This document shows, piece by piece, positions 43,635 through 54,503 of a stretch of 64,000 nucleotides of DNA. The stretch comes from Rhynchopus sp. YZ270_cl-10 (taxonomy: Eukaryota > Euglenozoa > Diplonemea > Diplonemida > Diplonemidae), in NCBI GenBank assembly GCA_964035575.1, contig OZ037864.1, positions 310,001 to 374,000 of the forward strand, written 5' to 3'. The notes beneath the pieces are model-generated. The model saw only the letters and a program-made list of their open reading frames with translations. It did no database searches and was not told the DNA's origin. Each line of letters starts with the position of its first letter. Within the stretch, counting starts at the first letter, position 1. The position numbers and the translations under genes are program-made.

Positions 43635-44576
43635 AAGCATACAAATACCCGAGTATAACGAAGGTTTTTGACGAAGATTGGCTTCACCGCACTCTTGGGT
43701 AGTGGTAGAGGGGAGGGGAGAGGAGAGGAAAGGAGAAAAAAAGGGGGGGAGTTTTTGCCGTGTTTTTGTGGGTAACTGAAGGGGAAAGATATGGAGAAAA
43801 GAGAGGGAGAGAAATGGGGTTAGGGGGGTACAAAGTATGTGTATTACTTTATTTGGGAATTAGTGTTTAAAATGGCCCCAGTAAATGCTCGGTTGGAGGT
43901 CAAAGAAAAAAGGATTTTTTAGTTGCGTTGCGTATTTAAAACATCCTTCGGTGTGGATGGTGAACGTATTATGAAAAGGGAAGGAAATAATAGTGTAAGA
44001 TGAGACTAAGCTGCTGGTGCTTGGTCACCTATCCAAAAGAAAGGGGGGGGTGAAATATTTTAAAAGATGAAAGTGCGCGCAACAACGGGAAATACAAACA
44101 TCTTAGCAAAGTGCGAAAAGGCTTCAAGAACAACGAGCCTTTTATTTGACAAGGAAAAGATAAAATTTGAGCGCATATCACCAGGTAAACCGATATGCGC
44201 AAAAAAAAAAGGGGGGGTGAAGAGAAAAGCTGGTAGGATGACTAAGTACTACACATACTTAGTTACCTTACAAACGATACGAACTCAATCGTATTCTATT
44301 CGCGAATGGCCAGAAAACTGATTTTTTTTTGATGTTTTTCGTTTTTTCCCCGAAAAAATTTAGTTATCCTCGAACATCAATTAAAGTGCTTATTTGGAAG
44401 CGCCGCAATTTTTCTAAGATTCTTACATTTTTTTTTTTTTTTGAACATTTTTTTTAGAGACCCTCGACAATCACCATAGATTGATGCTAATAAATTCAAA
44501 AGAATGCTTCACATTAATACTAACTATTCTACTGTAGAGAAGGTATAATAGGGTGCACTAGATGTACCAAAAAACA
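43635..44576. other. Intergenic with family E fragments
   Basis: Family E copies at 43996-44032 and 44228-44270 and a family A core near 44463. No exon seen. Confidence 0.45.
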
Positions 44577-46880
44577 TCACATTGCATCACCGAAGATATC
44601 TACCGCACGCACTGTGCCGAACAACGCCCAATCCGCTTGTGCAAGACCTTGCTCTGCGGGGGAGGCTGAGAGGGTGTCTGCTGGCGGCGAGACCAACTCT
44701 GCAGCCCAGCTGCTTTGTGTATGCGAGAGGAGCGACGCTGCTTCCACTATCGCCGATGCAACGTCACACTCATCGATTGAATCTATCCTAGCCTCTTCCT
44801 CCCCTTCTTCACATTCGCCTAGAAGCATATGCCATGCAGACACTTCCTCCTCTAAATCATGTATCTGCCCTTCCACAAATGTTGCTGTAAACTGCGTCAA
44901 CCCTTCCTGCACCGCTTTCCGAAAGGAGGCATCTTCGTCACTCAAAATAAACCCCGCAGACTGCATATCTGCTACAGCATTGGTCATATGCTTAAGACTA
45001 AGCAGAACGTCCTCCTCACCTCCACCGCCATATTGAATTTCATTGATAACGCATTTCTCGATTTGACCATCCCTTCGTACAGCTCTCGCGCAGCATTCTG
45101 CAAACCCTTCTGTTGCGCTATCAATCACTCCGAGGCATCGAACCGAATTTGACAGTCTTTCGGGATGAGTTCTTGCCACCGTCGCCACCGCTTCACATAA
45201 CCTCAACGTTTCCCCATCATCCACATGAACTCTCAAATCCTCTCTTCTCGCCTCCCCCTTTGCGATCCAATGATAATCTTCATGCCCCAACAATGCTGGA
45301 TCTACCCCATGCGTTGCATGCACCATTAAAACCCCTTGTCTCTCCCCTACAATATGAACCGGTTCATCATTACACAAAGCCAATCCACACCACCTAGACT
45401 GAGACAACCCCGCCCCTGCTACCCTCAAAGAACCAAGCCCACTAAACAACTTACCTCCCTTCGCAAGAGATATGGTCACGGAGGGAGTGGTCTGAGGTGC
45501 AGGAGTGGTAGAGCTGTTTCGTTGGATAGGGGGGCAATGTGTCAATGCACGAAGAAAATGCATGGAAACGGCAGACAGAGTGTCTGGAATGGATAGAGTG
45601 ATATTGGTGTAGGTCTTCCCGGTGGAGGTAAGTTCATGGAGTGCGGAGTTCAAGGATTGGGCAGAGGAGAGAAGCGCCCCCTTTTTCTGTTTTTCTTCAT
45701 TTAGCATGGTGCGGAGATCGTTTACCTGGCGGGTTTCGACTTCGCCGGCGCCTTGTAGGGAGGGGCGGGTTAATCCTACAACATCGCTTACTCGTGAAAA
45801 TCCTTGTTGTGAGGTGTTTAGACCCCAGGATAGTGCACCAGAAACAACCCCCTCCACACCTCCTAGAGAGGCAAGTCGGGAGATGGAGTTGCGTGCTGCG
45901 TCAGATGGATTTGTGTCTTTTTTACCCCATATCATAGATTTTGCCCATCCCAAGGCGTCGTGTTGTTCAGGTGCATTTTGGAGGTTCGGTGTTGAAGAAG
46001 AAATCCGGTGTTTGTGTGCCCGATGTTCGGTCTCCACAAAGAATTCCCAGAGATGTTGTAGATCAGAGTTTTCGTTTTCATTGTACCGTTCCAAACAGAG
46101 CCGTAAGACGGCACCGCACATTGTCACCACCTCTGATAATTTCACTGATTTCATAAAGGCGTTTGTGCATGAGGTGCATAGTGGGGTAGAAGGCGTTGCA
46201 TTGCTGTTCAGAGCGCAGGGTGTTTCGTTGTCGCCACAGCGGAGGACCTTATCTAAGCCTTCGCAGGCATACCGAAAGAAGCCTTCCTCAACCTCACTAT
46301 AATGAAGAAACGCGGGGCTCTCTCCAGAAAGGTTTGAAGACGACTCATCGTATGCTCCAACGCATTTTGTGGTTACCAACCCCGTCAGTTTTGGTAGTGG
46401 AATAGGCCATTGTGGGAATTTACGTAAACAAGAATAACAGAAATGCGCAGCGTCCAATGCGGTGCGCTGCACCCTTGAAACCTCTCCTGCGTCGTTTCCA
46501 TGAAAGTGCAGAGCAAAGGAGAGCGCGGTATCTTCTCTTTCAATTACCAGACATATTCCATCAGACCCGGAGGCAATAGCATGGGCGGTGGCGAGGCTGA
46601 TGGTGTTCAGCGGGTGGTGGTTGTGGTCCAACGAAAGCAACGAAAGCCCCTTCGACTCTTCCACCAAAATGCTCGATTCTTCCGCAAGCGTAGGAGGCAA
46701 TGGCGGGTCCGCATGAGCGCCCAGGGCATGTGGCAGAGGGGGTGGAGGGGATGTGGTCGCGGTCTGCTGTTTCACCCGGTTCGCCTTCTTAACGCGCACA
46801 GCTCGCACCACCTTCTTCGTCTGAACGCGTGCTACTCGAGGTTGTGGAGTGGTAGTCAAAGGGTTGATCGCATCTTCCAT
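44577..46880 (-). CDS. 767-residue protein of unknown function
   Basis: One uninterrupted frame from ATG 46880; a TTCACAG acceptor lies about 20 nt upstream. The N-terminus (1-70) is basic then Pro-rich and probably disordered. An ordered part with paired cysteines follows at about residues 145-260 (FCYSCLRKF; RCGDNETPC; PLCTSC), which could bind zinc. Around 300-390 there is a Gly/Ser-rich stretch (ASLGGVEGVVSGALSWG), then a short coil (RTMLNEEKQKK). The C-terminal half is mostly helical and acidic (EEEVSAWHMLLGECEEGEEE). I recognise no family. Codon use and composition match the neighbours, so a real host gene is very likely. Confidence 0.8.
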   Translation of the reverse strand: MEDAINPLTTTPQPRVARVQTKKVVRAVRVKKANRVKQQTATTSPPPPLPHALGAHADPPLPPTLAEESSILVEESKGLSLLSLDHNHHPLNTISLATAHAIASGSDGICLVIEREDTALSFALHFHGNDAGEVSRVQRTALDAAHFCYSCLRKFPQWPIPLPKLTGLVTTKCVGAYDESSSNLSGESPAFLHYSEVEEGFFRYACEGLDKVLRCGDNETPCALNSNATPSTPLCTSCTNAFMKSVKLSEVVTMCGAVLRLCLERYNENENSDLQHLWEFFVETEHRAHKHRISSSTPNLQNAPEQHDALGWAKSMIWGKKDTNPSDAARNSISRLASLGGVEGVVSGALSWGLNTSQQGFSRVSDVVGLTRPSLQGAGEVETRQVNDLRTMLNEEKQKKGALLSSAQSLNSALHELTSTGKTYTNITLSIPDTLSAVSMHFLRALTHCPPIQRNSSTTPAPQTTPSVTISLAKGGKLFSGLGSLRVAGAGLSQSRWCGLALCNDEPVHIVGERQGVLMVHATHGVDPALLGHEDYHWIAKGEARREDLRVHVDDGETLRLCEAVATVARTHPERLSNSVRCLGVIDSATEGFAECCARAVRRDGQIEKCVINEIQYGGGGEEDVLLSLKHMTNAVADMQSAGFILSDEDASFRKAVQEGLTQFTATFVEGQIHDLEEEVSAWHMLLGECEEGEEEARIDSIDECDVASAIVEAASLLSHTQSSWAAELVSPPADTLSASPAEQGLAQADWALFGTVRAVDIFGDAM

Positions 46881-47166
46881 TTTTTTAAAATAAATTCTGT
46901 GAATAAGAGAATTGATGGGAAAGAGAGAGAGAGAGAGAGAAAGTGGTTTTGAAAAATGGGGGGAAAATTAACTTTGAATTTTTTGTACTTTTTTTTTAAA
47001 TCTCCAAAAAGTGGGAACACTTTTTTTCTTTTTTTGTTGTATTTTTTATTTTAGGACCGCGAGAATGCTACAGTTTTCTCTTGAATTCCGGATCGATACC
47101 CGTACAGTGGGAGAAGGGGGGAAGTGTAAGAGGGATAAGGGAATATTCTTGAGACCCTTTTTTTTT

Positions 47167-47490
47167 TCAGGTCCATTTGGTGCTTTTCCTAGCGAAGGAG
47201 CTTTTTCCCATGATTTGGGAGTCGAAGCTTTTTTGGAAAGGGTCGATGGTGGGTTTGTCGTTCTTTTCCTTGCTTTCGAGGAGCGCTTTGGTGTCGATCT
47301 TCTTCTTGGGCTGGATGCCGGCTTCAGTGTTCATGGCTTCCATGGCCTCGTTTAGCTTCTTGGTTCTCTCGACCATGTAGCCATAAGTCTCATCCCAGCT
47401 CTTTCCAGAGTGCAACTCCTTCGCAACACGCACCCTCCATAATTTGTCCACATCCACTGGTGTCGCTTGCTGTACCAAATCTGACGGCAT
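47167..47490 (-). CDS. Small CIMIP1 (C20orf85)-like protein, candidate
   Basis: The frame from ATG 47490 encodes 107 residues; the upstream in-frame extension is a Phe run from a T tract and is not credible. The core VDKLWRVRVAKELHSGKSW followed by ETYGYM resembles the D.IW..R...E....W...WGFL motif of the ciliary microtubule-associated C20orf85/CIMIP1 family, where it contacts axonemal tubulin. The rest is Lys-rich and ends FARKSTKWT. The match is short and from memory, so treat the family as tentative; a ciliary role would suit a flagellate. Confidence 0.55.
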   Translation of the reverse strand: MPSDLVQQATPVDVDKLWRVRVAKELHSGKSWDETYGYMVERTKKLNEAMEAMNTEAGIQPKKKIDTKALLESKEKNDKPTIDPFQKSFDSQIMGKSSFARKSTKWT

Positions 47491-47828
47491 CAATTTAAAA
47501 AAAAAAAAAAAAGCAAACAACTTCCCTGGTAGTGGTTGGGTGGTGACTGTCTTGTGAGAGGTAATTCTTGCGCAAGAATATGGCCCTATAGTGTTGGGGT
47601 TATATGAGCATAGTGAAATCAAAAAAATGAGAGGAAAGCGAGACCAAAATGAATAAAAAAAACCGTCTTTTTTAATTCTAACGTTCTACAATCTTTTCTA
47701 AAATGGCGATTTTTTTTTTTGGTGACTAGAATCACAACTTTTTTTTTGCCATTTCTCTCGAGGTTATATAACTCTCCCTCCACATCCCCCCTCAAGAGCA
47801 TGGCACAACCCTCCACCTTACCCCTTGT

Positions 47829-48983
47829 TTATGTCGGCGACGTAGGCGGCCGCCCTGAGAGCAGTGCCATCCCCTCTCGCGACGTTTCCCGCGCTACTCC
47901 TCCTCCTCCTCCTCCTCCTCCTCCTCCTCCTCCTCCTCCTCCTCCTCCTCCTCCTCCTCCTCCTCCTCCTCCTCCTCCTCCTCCTCCTCCTGTCTCCCCC
48001 CTTTCCCCCTTCTCCCGATCCTCAGATTCGCTTCTCCGCAGGGTTTGGGCAACCCATTCGTCCTGGAATAACGACTGTGTATCTGTTGTCCCACTGCTGC
48101 ACACACCTGGACTCCGCGCCTCGTCAGGAACTCCTCCCCCTCCTCCCCCTCTCTGCTGGTACAAATCCATCATACCAATAGGTAGGGAGCTGGCCACACT
48201 AGCATGGGGTGAGACCCCAGGTGCTGAGAGAGGGGTTGCATTTGCGACCGTAGGGTCGAAGGAAACGCGGTGAAGCTGGCTCTGTAGGGATGACGATGCT
48301 GGGGAGACACCGTGCATCGGGGATGAGAGTGACGAGCGGGGGTCCTGGGTGGTGTGATTCGCACCGCGAGGGGCAGAGGTGGCCGTAGAGAAGTCTTTGT
48401 GCAAAGAAAGGTTGCTGTCAAGGGGTGCTACCCCTGCCCTCGCGGAAAGTCGAGTAGTGTTTTCGGTGGGATGTGTATTAGGCTGTGTCCGTGCTCGCAA
48501 CGCCAACCGTCTTTTCAAAGACACAAACCGCTCAACACATTCCTGCAGAATACCCAATCCCGTATCACGCTTTCTCCTTGCCAACTGTGTCAGAGGGGTA
48601 AGAGGTGACCCTTCTACCCCATGCTTTGTCTGCAGGCCCTGCTGGCAACGCTCCATAATGTATTGGCGTGCGCTTTCAGGGTCGTCGTCAAGAAGTGAAT
48701 AGTGCACTGTGTGCAGATCTCTGACCCAAGCATCCAGCTCGGCACCAAGCCATGCGAGGGCTACCTTCAGCGAAATGGTTTCGGGGCGACCAGGAAAGGC
48801 GTCATGATGTGGCTCTGTGCTGTGTGCAAAGGAGGCCATGGGCGAGGCGCTTGCGGACGTTGCAGAGGCAGAGGCAGGAGAGCGGAGGGTCGTGGCAGTG
48901 CGTGGGGAGTGTGCTGTGGGGTCCTGCTTGGTGTGCTTGGGGTGGCTGTCTTTAGGCCGACGGAGGCCTCCGGTACGCTTCAT
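47829..48983 (-). CDS. Unknown protein with long polyglycine tract
   Basis: One exon, 384 residues. An ordered helical segment at about residues 68-165 (ISLKVALAWLGAELDAWVRD and RRKRDTGLGILQECVERF) is flanked by Ser/Pro/Thr-rich sequence; near the C-terminus lies about 31 consecutive glycines, encoded by an uninterrupted GGA repeat. I do not recognise the helical domain. The opposite strand gives a polyproline frame, but the minus frame fits the cluster direction and has the non-repetitive domain. A CCCCAAAG lies before the ATG. Confidence 0.7.
   Translation of the reverse strand: MKRTGGLRRPKDSHPKHTKQDPTAHSPRTATTLRSPASASATSASASPMASFAHSTEPHHDAFPGRPETISLKVALAWLGAELDAWVRDLHTVHYSLLDDDPESARQYIMERCQQGLQTKHGVEGSPLTPLTQLARRKRDTGLGILQECVERFVSLKRRLALRARTQPNTHPTENTTRLSARAGVAPLDSNLSLHKDFSTATSAPRGANHTTQDPRSSLSSPMHGVSPASSSLQSQLHRVSFDPTVANATPLSAPGVSPHASVASSLPIGMMDLYQQRGGGGGGVPDEARSPGVCSSGTTDTQSLFQDEWVAQTLRRSESEDREKGERGETGGGGGGGGGGGGGGGGGGGGGGGGGGGGGGGVARETSREGMALLSGRPPTSPT
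47898..47990. repeat. (TCC)n trinucleotide repeat
   Basis: About 31 pure TCC units (GGA on the coding strand) inside the gene at 47829-48983. Confidence 0.95.
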
Positions 48984-50948
48984 CTTGGTTGTGGTTGTGT
49001 AGTTCTTTGGGGTGAAGATAGTTGGGGGGAAAGTGGTAATCCTGCGGGAACCCCTGATGGACTAAAAAAGAGAAATGTTTGTAAAGTGAAGGTGAGTCCA
49101 ACCCAGGACCCCGACGAGCTCCTTCGTGAAACATAAGATAAACACGCCCAGAACACTCGGCAGAACAACATTGTGCAACACTTTGCATAGAAAATCGCCA
49201 TGATCCAACGAGCGCAAAGAAACAGACGCAGCACAGACACTGCGAAACGCTTTGGCACCTTCTTACTAAGAGCCCCGAGCCAGGAACTAAGGCTGGTGTC
49301 GCGCTTGAGGCGCTTTATCGTAGGGTTATTCGTTTGCTTGGGGTGCTTCCTGATGTTGGCATTTTGTCTAATTCAAGAAGAACTGCTCGCCCCTTGAAAA
49401 CAAGCAAAAAGGAAGCAGGTCGGGCGGTTCTGAAGATACAACTGTATACACGACTTGGTGAACCTCTGTTCACATACTGTACCAAGCGACAATCCCCACT
49501 AAGGGGTCGACGAACTTCCAAAAAAGAACCATAGACTACATCATCCAGCTCAAAACACATTTGGTATTCATATTGGGTAAAACCGAATCTGGAAAAATCA
49601 CCTTCAACAGATGAGACAGGCACCAAATGCATTAAATGCTCTGGACAGGTCACCTACGACGTACCTCTCCCCATAAAGCTATACCATGGAAACATGGCTG
49701 GCATACCCCTAACGTCACCCCCTATGTGAACTACACAGCCCGCACATTCACGTTGGACAGCAAAGAAGATGCACGCAGGACAAGAAAGGAGAGGAGCAGG
49801 CAGCAAATACGCCATGTGAAAGAACGAACAGAGATGTTGGGTGGGATAAAGGTTGCAAAAATCTTTGTTTTTTGTTCTATCATACGCAGTAATTTTCTCA
49901 GAGGGGGTTTTTTTTTGAACCCCCCTTTTTCTGTATTATCTGATCAATCCGAGGTTAGAAAGGATTGGGTAGAAAATAATATTTCTCGCAGGCCAAAACG
50001 CTTTGTTTGTTTTGATAGAGCGGGGAGGGGGGAGGGGGTGTGTGGGCAGCATTGCTGGTTTGTTCCATTCGTTGTATCATAACATGCGTTGCCACAGCAC
50101 TGTCTGATCGGGACAACCGTCGACACCAGGGGAGTTTCTCTCTGACTACTGCCCCATATTGTTGCTGTTCAACATACGCTGGGTAGAGGGGGTTGAAAAT
50201 AAACGAATGCGGATTTTTTTTTTAAAATAGGACTCATCACAGCAGAGAATGTGGGGCAAGAATCAGTATTCACATCTGTTTTTTTTCCAGATGGGCTACT
50301 TCCGCTTCGAGGAAGGAAATGCGATGACGTAACGGCACCGTTTATCCTCTGCAAAAAAGCGAAGTATGAATACGAAATATAGAAACCACTGCGATATGCG
50401 TTCCCAAAAAAAAAAAGGGGGACATTTTGTTTATTCCGAAAAGGGGGCATATGGGATAACAGCGTTGCTGGAAAAGAAGGGGAAAAAATCTTGGTTTGAA
50501 ATACAACACGCCCGCTTGTGACAGTGCACGCAGACCAGTTGTGACCGCCCAAAGGGGCCCCCAAAAAAGGAGTCCATTTTTTTTGTATTTAAACATCTCA
50601 CAAAGGCACCATTTTTGCAGATTTCTTCATTTTGCCCGCTGTGCCTGACCTCCGCTGAGTCCACCATATTTTTACTCGGTTAGATTAGTGGAGTAGAAAT
50701 TGTTGGACTGCCAAAAAAAAACACAAAAAAAAATATTTGAAGAAAAAAAGAGAGGTTGAAAGTGCAAACGCCTCACCGTTCATTGACGGACGCAAGCACC
50801 GGTTCCCCGCAGTTTCTCGAACACCCGAAACTCATTGGAATGCACACGGTCACCACGAGGGAAATTGTAAACAATAACATAAGCATTGCCCCATCCAGAA
50901 CGAGGGGGGTATTTTATCACGCCAAAGAAAATAGCACAACACTCCTTT
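48984..50948. other. Intergenic; a gene-like composition patch and two repeats
   Basis: Between about 49140 and 49850 the base composition is less A/T-rich than other gaps and short frames occur on both strands (plus 49200-49397 with one hydrophobic segment; minus 49315-49653), but no acceptor, donor or family supports a gene. A family T fragment is at about 50490-50545 and family B at 50748-50810. Confidence 0.4.
50748..50810 (-). repeat. Family B fragment
   Basis: AGAGGTTGAAAGTGCAAACG, CCTCACCGTTCATTGACGG, ACGCAAGCACC in order, after an A run. Confidence 0.6.
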
Positions 50949-53900
50949 TCATCCTTCCAACGCAAACCCATCTGCGTATAGGTTTGCAATACATTCAGGG
51001 GTCACCTCTCCACCTCCACCACCACCCCCTTCTGCCACCTGATCCAACGTATGCAAGAAGCTTTGCAGGCAGTACAACGGGTCTTCTGGGGATTCGCTAA
51101 TCCTAGCTACAAATTCTTCCAGGGAAACCATTTCGCAGCTTCCGTTGAGCACCGCAGAGCCGAGCGTTGTCCAGGGCACTGCGGTGGAGGAGGAGAGCTC
51201 TAGTGTCGCCCCATTGCTTTTCCTGCTTGCAATAACCCTCATAGCTAGGTGATCTGCAGGCTCAATCGCAATGCTTCCCAAGGTCTTCGGTACTGTCCCC
51301 GATGTGACACAGCTCTTGCAGTATCTGTACACAAAATCCGCTGTGTTCCGCAACCCCGGAAACAACGAATGCGGTCCTACAAACCCACACCGCGCCACCA
51401 CCACAGCACCCTCCAACTCAGATCTCTTCACAAGAAGCTCGGCCATTTCCTTTGTCGAAGCATAACCCCTTCCTTTATCCGCAAGACGCAAGACACTTTG
51501 TAAAGAAGCCTCACCCTGAACAGACTGCGTTGAAATATGCATCACATCCGGCCCCAAATGCGCGCCGTGCACAAACTTCAACACATTGTGCGTTCCGATC
51601 ACATTCGCGGAGCGCATCTTCGAATACGGCAGCACCCAGTTGACTAAGGCCGCCGCATGCACCACCCAGGTCACCTTTCTTTGCAAGCGGGAGTAGACCT
51701 CTGGGGCCAGCCCCATATTAGGTGACGCGACATCCCCTGCAATGGTGGTAACGTTGTTCAAGGGGAAGCCCCGTTGTGTGCAGACCTCGGTGAGGCGTGA
51801 TTGTGCGTCGCTGTCTGACGCTGCACGGATGAGGCAGATAACGGCAGCGTCTGGATTGGTGGTGGTGATGCGTTCCAGAAAGGCGCCACCAACAAGACCG
51901 GTAGCGCCGGTTAAGAGAATCACTTCGGATGGTGTGCAGTCCGGTGTGTGTGGTAGTGTTGCGGGTTGTGCTACTGGGCCGAACTGTGCTAAGGTGTCGA
52001 AATCGTGTGTAACGTCGTCCCTGCAGGTGTGGTTGGATGCCGCGTCCATCGCCTCGGCTATGGTGATCTTGATGCCCTGCTCCTTCCGCATTCTGTGAAC
52101 CAGTCTTGCATATGTCAGCGAATCGGTTCCCAACGCCTTCAAATCAACATCATCAACAGATTGTTCTTGGGAAAGCAGCTTGCGGAGAATATCATGCAGG
52201 TTACGCTCCTTCGATGAAAACCCTGCTTCAAGCTCGTCTTTGAAGTGCGCAGCTACCTCACGTCTGCAGATCTTGTGGGAAGGTGTCATCATGCCGTTGT
52301 CAGGGGCAAAGCGTGTTGGGGAGATGACGATGAAGGCAGGGTATTCATGGCTAGGCAGACCACTCTCCTCTGCAACTGCAAGGAAGCTTTGCAGCACTGC
52401 CTTAGGGGTGTCCTGCTGTGTCTCCACTGCGTGCGCAGAAGGGCACACCACACAAGCCACACCCGATGGCACCGTATTGATGTGGACATACACCTGATCC
52501 ACAAGAGTGCTCCCCTTGCAAAACACGCCTGCCAGCGTTTCGGGCGACACAAACTCACCTTCCCCCAGCTTCACAATATTCGACCTCCGGTCTATCACCG
52601 TAACATAACGTCCGTCACGCACCTCAACCACATCACCGGTGCGGAAATAACCGTCTGCGTCGAAGAATTTTTCGTTTAATGCGGGGCTGTTGTAGTATCC
52701 TGGGGTTTGATCAGATGTTTTGACGAGAAGTTCACCGCGGGGGTTGGGCATGTCGCTCTTGAAATAGCCTAGCTCAGGGACATCTTCCAGCTTGAATTCT
52801 ACGTCGAGCACACCGTCTCCTGCGATGTGGCCGACCTCGGTACTGCCGTAACCTTCCTTGATGTGTTGACGGTCAAAAACTTTGCGAAGAAAGTCCAGCA
52901 TGTGGGGCGGGACCTTGGCAGAGCCGACACCTATCTTCTGCAGTCTGGTCCCGAACATTACGCTGTACTTCGCGTTTACCTCTACAATCTGATCTTTTGT
53001 CAAGCCCTGTACCTCGGTGTTGTACTCCGCCATGAGAGAGTTCCACACAGAGGGCACGCCGCTGATGCGTGTGATGTGCATGCGCTGTGCACAGCGGTAG
53101 AGGTGTTTCATGTCCTGTTGGTACAGCATCCCGATCTGTCCGTTGCGCATAAGGGTGTCCCAGACCTGGTTGCGTCCCATCATGTGCGTCAAGGGTTGGT
53201 ACAGCAGCATGACAAAGGGGTGGGGTTGCATGGAGTGCAGCGCTCTCCATGTGTCCCGGTGCATCATGTTGTGTGTGAAGATGGTTCCCTTTGCGTCGCC
53301 ACTACTCCCGCTGGTATAACAGATGCTACAAATGTCTGTTAGCGCGACGTTCACAGGGGAGTACTGCAGGGCCTTCCCGTCTGCCATAAGCTGTGCAAAG
53401 CTGGTTTCCTTCTCCTCAGGAGCCAAGGCAACGTTCTTCTCGGGGAGCAGAACGATCAGCTTCATGGCAGCAAGCACCTCTGGCACCAAGGAGGCCAGCT
53501 TCGCTTTGTAGGACGGAGAGCAAAAGAGGGCGGAGGGCTTTGCGTTATTGAAGACCCCACGGAGTGTCTCTGCACTTAGCGTTGTGTGCACCGGGACAAA
53601 GAGAAAGCCCTGCGAGACGCATGCGAAGTCTGTTGCCATGTACTCCACGGAGGTGCTGCTGAAGACGGCCACAACCTCTCCAGGGTCGATGTACCGTCGG
53701 AGACCAGAACCCACGGAGACTGCCATATCCTCCATTTGGGTGTACGTCGTCCACTTCTTTGCCAAGGATTCGTCCTCGAATTCTGCAACAAAGTTCAGCC
53801 CTGCAGCGTTCTTAAACGCTGCCGCAAGGTTTTCCCACAACGTCATATGGTGCAGCGACGTCAACCTCCTCGACTTATCGCGTTTTTCTACAAGCAAATG

Positions 53901-54503
53901 ATCCTCAATCCCGTACTGTTCTTCCATATATTTCTCCCCAAATATCTCCTTCGCACACACCTTGTGTCTCTGTTGCACCAAAGAAGGGTCATCCCGAAGG
54001 CAGTCATCGCAAAAGTCTACATTACCGCAGGTTGTACAAAAATAGCGACTTCCTTGGATCGCGTCAGTCTGACTCCCACGAACCAGACAGGCATCACACC
54101 CGAAGTAGCGATGCTCTCGGCGCGCTTCTTCTGCATAAAGGTGCACAACACTTTGGCTTTCTGTGACTACCCCGGGGTCGGACTTATCAATGAAGCCCCG
54201 TTGTGGAAGAAGTGGTGATGTGTCGGGGGAAACGACGCCATGCTCGTCACAGAGGGCAAGAGTCTTCTTCTTGACGCGGCCCACAGCAGCGATCCATCGT
54301 GCGTTGAGACGCTGCTCCTCATCCACAAACGCAAAGAGCTCCTGCGTAACCGGCCCGCCCTCTCCTGGGCTGCCCCCAGTGTGCAGGCGCACCAGGATAG
54401 AGCCCTTGGAGACCACCTTGTTTCCTACTGTCTGTGTCGTGTACGGGTTGGGCTTAGTGCTTTGGTTGCCATTTTGGAAGCAGCCCAGTAAGCGGGTTAA
54501 CAT
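50949..54503 (-). CDS. Carboxylic acid reductase (adenylation-carrier-reductase) with N-terminal ZZ zinc finger
   Basis: One exon, 1184 residues. Residues 136-168 form a ZZ-type finger with Cys pairs 136/139, 156/159 and 165/168 and FCDDCLRDDP. The AMP-forming adenylation domain follows (about 220-760): YTSGSSGDAKGTIFTH (396-411), GYGSTE (551-556), YFRTGD (619-624), DRRSNIVKLGEGEFVSPE (638-655) and catalytic lysine 744 in PSHKICR. A carrier domain has GTDSL with the pantetheine serine at 795. The terminal NAD(P)-dependent reductase domain has LLTGATGLVGG (863-873) and the YASTK active site (1014-1018). This A-T-R layout reduces an acid to an aldehyde through AMP and thioester intermediates using ATP and NADPH; the likely substrate is a fatty or aromatic acid. 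It needs a phosphopantetheinyl transferase from elsewhere. An AG sits 3 nt before the ATG. Confidence 0.93.
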   Translation of the reverse strand: MLTRLLGCFQNGNQSTKPNPYTTQTVGNKVVSKGSILVRLHTGGSPGEGGPVTQELFAFVDEEQRLNARWIAAVGRVKKKTLALCDEHGVVSPDTSPLLPQRGFIDKSDPGVVTESQSVVHLYAEEARREHRYFGCDACLVRGSQTDAIQGSRYFCTTCGNVDFCDDCLRDDPSLVQQRHKVCAKEIFGEKYMEEQYGIEDHLLVEKRDKSRRLTSLHHMTLWENLAAAFKNAAGLNFVAEFEDESLAKKWTTYTQMEDMAVSVGSGLRRYIDPGEVVAVFSSTSVEYMATDFACVSQGFLFVPVHTTLSAETLRGVFNNAKPSALFCSPSYKAKLASLVPEVLAAMKLIVLLPEKNVALAPEEKETSFAQLMADGKALQYSPVNVALTDICSICYTSGSSGDAKGTIFTHNMMHRDTWRALHSMQPHPFVMLLYQPLTHMMGRNQVWDTLMRNGQIGMLYQQDMKHLYRCAQRMHITRISGVPSVWNSLMAEYNTEVQGLTKDQIVEVNAKYSVMFGTRLQKIGVGSAKVPPHMLDFLRKVFDRQHIKEGYGSTEVGHIAGDGVLDVEFKLEDVPELGYFKSDMPNPRGELLVKTSDQTPGYYNSPALNEKFFDADGYFRTGDVVEVRDGRYVTVIDRRSNIVKLGEGEFVSPETLAGVFCKGSTLVDQVYVHINTVPSGVACVVCPSAHAVETQQDTPKAVLQSFLAVAEESGLPSHEYPAFIVISPTRFAPDNGMMTPSHKICRREVAAHFKDELEAGFSSKERNLHDILRKLLSQEQSVDDVDLKALGTDSLTYARLVHRMRKEQGIKITIAEAMDAASNHTCRDDVTHDFDTLAQFGPVAQPATLPHTPDCTPSEVILLTGATGLVGGAFLERITTTNPDAAVICLIRAASDSDAQSRLTEVCTQRGFPLNNVTTIAGDVASPNMGLAPEVYSRLQRKVTWVVHAAALVNWVLPYSKMRSANVIGTHNVLKFVHGAHLGPDVMHISTQSVQGEASLQSVLRLADKGRGYASTKEMAELLVKRSELEGAVVVARCGFVGPHSLFPGLRNTADFVYRYCKSCVTSGTVPKTLGSIAIEPADHLAMRVIASRKSNGATLELSSSTAVPWTTLGSAVLNGSCEMVSLEEFVARISESPEDPLYCLQSFLHTLDQVAEGGGGGGGEVTPECIANLYADGFALEG

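Noticed and set aside
47719-48273. Plus-strand polyproline frame
   Set aside because: Shadow of the (TCC)n tract in the minus-strand gene; no ordered domain.
49200-49653. Two small frames, one with a hydrophobic segment
   Set aside because: They overlap on opposite strands and neither has splice, start or family support.
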